A stretch of DNA of 7,634 nt from Clostridiaceae bacterium (GTDB taxonomy: Bacteria; Bacillota; Clostridia; Lutisporales; Lutisporaceae). The notes under the pieces were generated by a model. The model had not been told where the DNA came from, did not search any database, and saw only the letters and a program-made list of their open reading frames with translations. The translations under genes were made by a program, and so were the position numbers. How positions within the stretch are numbered: the first letter of the stretch is position 1; each line of letters opens with the position of its first letter. This document shows, piece by piece, positions 5,504 to 7,634 of the stretch. The stretch spans positions 1 to 7,634 of the forward strand of contig JAQVFD010000091.1 of the NCBI GenBank assembly GCA_028697435.1, given 5' to 3'.

Positions 5504-6946
5504 ATGTCATTCAGAGGATTAAGTATTGGAGTTTCCGCAATTTTTGCGAATCAAAGAGCGCTGGATATTACCGGCCATAATATAAGTAATGTTAATACTG
5601 CCGGATATACCAGGCAGATCGTATCCAACTCAAACTCCTTCTATCAGAAGTTGGGGCATTCGGGGAACGGCAAAGTGCTGCAAGTTGGATATGGTGTTGA
5701 TGTGCAGGAAATAAGACAGTACAGGGACGAATTTTTGGACAACAAGTACAAGAAGGAGAAAACCGGACTGGGTTATTGGGAAGCAAGATACCAAAGTGTA
5801 AGAGAACTTGAGACTATATTCAGTGATAACTCGGAGGATGGTCTTCAAGCAGTAATGAATAACTTCTGGAATTCATGGGAGCAGCTTGCCAAGCCTACAG
5901 GTGGTCTGACAGCCAGGGCAATGGTGAAGGAAAATGCTATTGCATTTGTTGAAACCGTTAAGAATATGGACAACATGTTGGTTAATTTCAGGAAAAGTAA
6001 GGATAAGGAGATCATTGACAGTACGGTCAGGATTAATGAAATAGCGAAGGAATTTGCGTCCCTGAACCTTGATATAAAAAAGATAGAGTCTCACGGCGTT
6101 ACAGCAAATGACCTGAGAGACCGAAGAAATTATCTTATTGATGAGTTAAGCGGATTGGCGAAGATACAGGTTCTGGAAGGAGATTCAATAAATATTTCTT
6201 TGGAAGGGCGTATGCTGGTTGAAGGCAGCAGATATGAACAGATCAAAACGGTACCGGATACGGCTAACAGCGGATTTATAAGGCTGGTATGGGAAATAGA
6301 CAATGGAAGTCTTAATATCTCAGGAGGAAGTATAAATTCGAATATCGAATCAAGGGATGTTTTGGTAAAAGGTTTCAGAGAGAGGCTTAATGAGTTTGTG
6401 AAAGGGATCGCAGATGAGGTCAATGCTATACATATTACCGGTTACGGCATATCGGATACGGATCAAAGACCCTTCTTCATAAACACTTTGGACTTTAGCG
6501 CAACAGGTATAGATCTTTCAACAATTGCTTATAATCCGCAGCTTGACAATTATGACAGGATTGCAGCTGCCGAAGATGTATATAGCAATGAGGACAACAG
6601 GGTAGCATTAAAAATTGCAGCCTTAAGACATAATGATTATTTTACAAATGACAGTTACACAACAACAGTTACAGACAGAAAGTATAATTACGATGAATTC
6701 TATAGGAATATCATATCTGATTTGGGAAATATCGGCCAGGAGGCGTCTACCGCAACTGATGCACAGAAACTCTTAGTGGATCAGATAGATTATCGCAGAC
6801 AAGCATTAAGCGCTGTTTCTCTGGATGAAGAAATGACCAATCTGATAAAATATGAGCATTCCTACAATGCGGCAACCAGAATAGTGAATGTAATTGATGA
6901 AATGCTTGAAATGATAGTAAACAAAACCGGTTTGGTCGGAAGATAA
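5504..6946 (+). CDS. flgK: flagellar hook-associated protein FlgK (HAP1), first copy
   Basis: This 480-residue protein forms the first ring of the hook-filament junction on the cell exterior after export through the flagellar type III apparatus. The N-terminal D0 signature is clear: SIGVSAIFANQRALDITGHN and then HNISNVNTAGYTRQ (25-38), the flagellar rod/hook motif. The C-terminal D0 helix (438-480) has the family form SLDEEMTNLIKYEHSYNAA followed by TRIVNVIDEMLEMIVNKTG. Both termini are complete, and the total is slightly shorter than the B. subtilis protein (about 500), so there is no large inserted outer domain. No cleaved signal peptide is expected or seen. GAGGTGA at 5491-5497 lies 6 bases before ATG 5504. 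The stop codon is followed 12 bases later by a second flgK-like gene, so two junction-protein paralogs are likely made from one transcript. Confidence 0.96.
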   Translation: MSFRGLSIGVSAIFANQRALDITGHNISNVNTAGYTRQIVSNSNSFYQKLGHSGNGKVLQVGYGVDVQEIRQYRDEFLDNKYKKEKTGLGYWEARYQSVRELETIFSDNSEDGLQAVMNNFWNSWEQLAKPTGGLTARAMVKENAIAFVETVKNMDNMLVNFRKSKDKEIIDSTVRINEIAKEFASLNLDIKKIESHGVTANDLRDRRNYLIDELSGLAKIQVLEGDSINISLEGRMLVEGSRYEQIKTVPDTANSGFIRLVWEIDNGSLNISGGSINSNIESRDVLVKGFRERLNEFVKGIADEVNAIHITGYGISDTDQRPFFINTLDFSATGIDLSTIAYNPQLDNYDRIAAAEDVYSNEDNRVALKIAALRHNDYFTNDSYTTTVTDRKYNYDEFYRNIISDLGNIGQEASTATDAQKLLVDQIDYRRQALSAVSLDEEMTNLIKYEHSYNAATRIVNVIDEMLEMIVNKTGLVGR

Positions 6947-6958
6947 TGGGGTGATTAT

Positions 6959-7634
6959 ATGAGAACAACATTCGGATCCTTTAATATTGCAACTTCAGGA
7001 CTCTTTGCAAGTCAAAGGTCCCTTGATACTACAAGTCACAATATATCCAATGCCAATACAGAAGGGTACTCAAGACAAATAACCAAGCAAAGGGCCACAA
7101 TGCCGACTTACGGAGATCCTTCAGGGGTAGTGGGCACAGGGGTTGAGACTTATGATATTATCAGAATGAGAAGCAGCTATCTTGATGTCAAGTATTGGGG
7201 TCAAAATAAGGCATACCGGGAGTGGAACGTCAAACAGGAACAACTGGAGCAAATAGAGGGTATATTTAATGAACCTTCTGATACAGGAATAAGAATAGTT
7301 ATGGATGAATTTTTTGCTTCCCTCGAAGAACTTTCAAAGCAGCCCGGTGACAGCACATGCAGGGTAGCTGTTTTAGAAAAGGCTAATGTGCTTGCAGTTT
7401 CAATTAATAGGAATGGAAACGAGCTATTGAATGCAGTCAGGGATGTGAATTTTTCCATAAAAAATAAAGTCAGCCAGTTAAATTCACTCTCAGAACAGAT
7501 TGCGAACCTGAATAAACATATATTCAGCTTTGAACTGGGAGGGAATAAGGCAAATGACCTCAGAGATCAAAGGAATACGCTGCTGAATGAGCTTTCATCT
7601 ATTGTGAATATAACTGTAACTGAGATGCCGGGAC
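6959..7634 (+). CDS. flgK: second FlgK-like flagellar hook-associated protein, partial (3' end outside window)
   Basis: The frame is open from ATG 6959 to the window end, giving 225 residues. GGGGTGA at 6948-6954 gives a ribosome site 4 bases upstream. The N-terminus carries the FlgK D0 signature (IATSGLFASQRSLDTTSHN and then SHNISNANTEGYSRQ, residues 26-40). Over the aligned 37-residue block (first copy 3-39, this copy 5-41) I count 22 identities. Beyond that the two diverge widely, but landmarks persist: a GTGVE...I/IRMR segment, a helix around SLEELSKQP, and the late NDLRDQRNTLLNELS block matching NDLRDRRNYLIDELS in the first copy. It is therefore a true paralog, not a broken duplicate, as far as it can be read. 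FlgL is less likely, because FlgL lacks this long HNISNxNTxGYxRQ form. The remaining sequence, including the C-terminal D0 helix, is outside the window. Confidence 0.93.
   Translation, partial: MRTTFGSFNIATSGLFASQRSLDTTSHNISNANTEGYSRQITKQRATMPTYGDPSGVVGTGVETYDIIRMRSSYLDVKYWGQNKAYREWNVKQEQLEQIEGIFNEPSDTGIRIVMDEFFASLEELSKQPGDSTCRVAVLEKANVLAVSINRNGNELLNAVRDVNFSIKNKVSQLNSLSEQIANLNKHIFSFELGGNKANDLRDQRNTLLNELSSIVNITVTEMPG

Noticed and set aside
6959..7634. Second flgK-like gene being flgL
   Set aside because: The N-terminus carries the FlgK form of the rod/hook motif (SHNISNANTEGYSRQ) and the NDLRDQRN block shared with the first FlgK.
1..7634. CRISPR array, tRNA, rRNA or transposase genes
   Set aside because: No regularly spaced direct repeats, no cloverleaf-like sequence and no transposase-like reading frame were seen. 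Gene density leaves no gap over about 110 bases.

Overview
The window comes from a motile, low-GC Gram-positive bacterium of the class Clostridia. It is probably a relative of the Acetivibrio/Ruminiclostridium/Clostridium thermocellum group, though the placement is by general character and not by any search. The grounds are AT-rich codon use (many ATA, AGA and AGG codons), purine-rich Shine-Dalgarno sites before every gene, and a late-flagellar gene order that matches the comFC-yvyF-flgM-flgN-flgK block of Firmicutes. All genes lie on the + strand and are tightly packed. No tRNA, rRNA, CRISPR array or transposase gene was seen.

Region 1 (1-1018) is the tail of a sugar-biosynthesis cluster. 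It holds the C-terminus of a probable Gfo/Idh/MocA-family oxidoreductase, then one base later a complete CMP-acylneuraminate (sialic/legionaminic/pseudaminic-type) cytidylyltransferase. In flagellated bacteria such genes often supply nonulosonic acids for flagellin glycosylation, which would fit the flagellar genes downstream.

Region 2 (about 1014-4057) carries a RecD2-type helicase overlapping a ComFC-type phosphoribosyltransferase by 20 bp, followed by a roughly 84-bp structured repeat-like element between comFC and the next gene. In Bacillus subtilis the position upstream of comFC is taken by the DNA-uptake helicase ComFA (and ComFB); here it is RecD2.

Region 3 (4062-7634) is the late-flagellar block. 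It has a YvyF-like zinc-knuckle protein ended by a strong intrinsic terminator, then a good sigma-D (sigma-28) promoter, flgM (anti-sigma factor), a second hairpin, flgN (chaperone), flgK (hook-filament junction protein) and a second, diverged flgK-like gene cut by the window end. Together these genes control and build the junction between hook and filament. FlgM holds sigma-D inactive until the hook is complete, FlgN escorts the junction protein or proteins, and the sigma-D promoter before flgM gives feedback.

Most of the window is conserved housekeeping. The points that deserve a second look are the tandem flgK paralogs, the isolation of flgM between two terminator-like hairpins with its own sigma-D promoter, the intergenic palindromic element, the helicase next to comFC, and the abutting nonulosonate genes.
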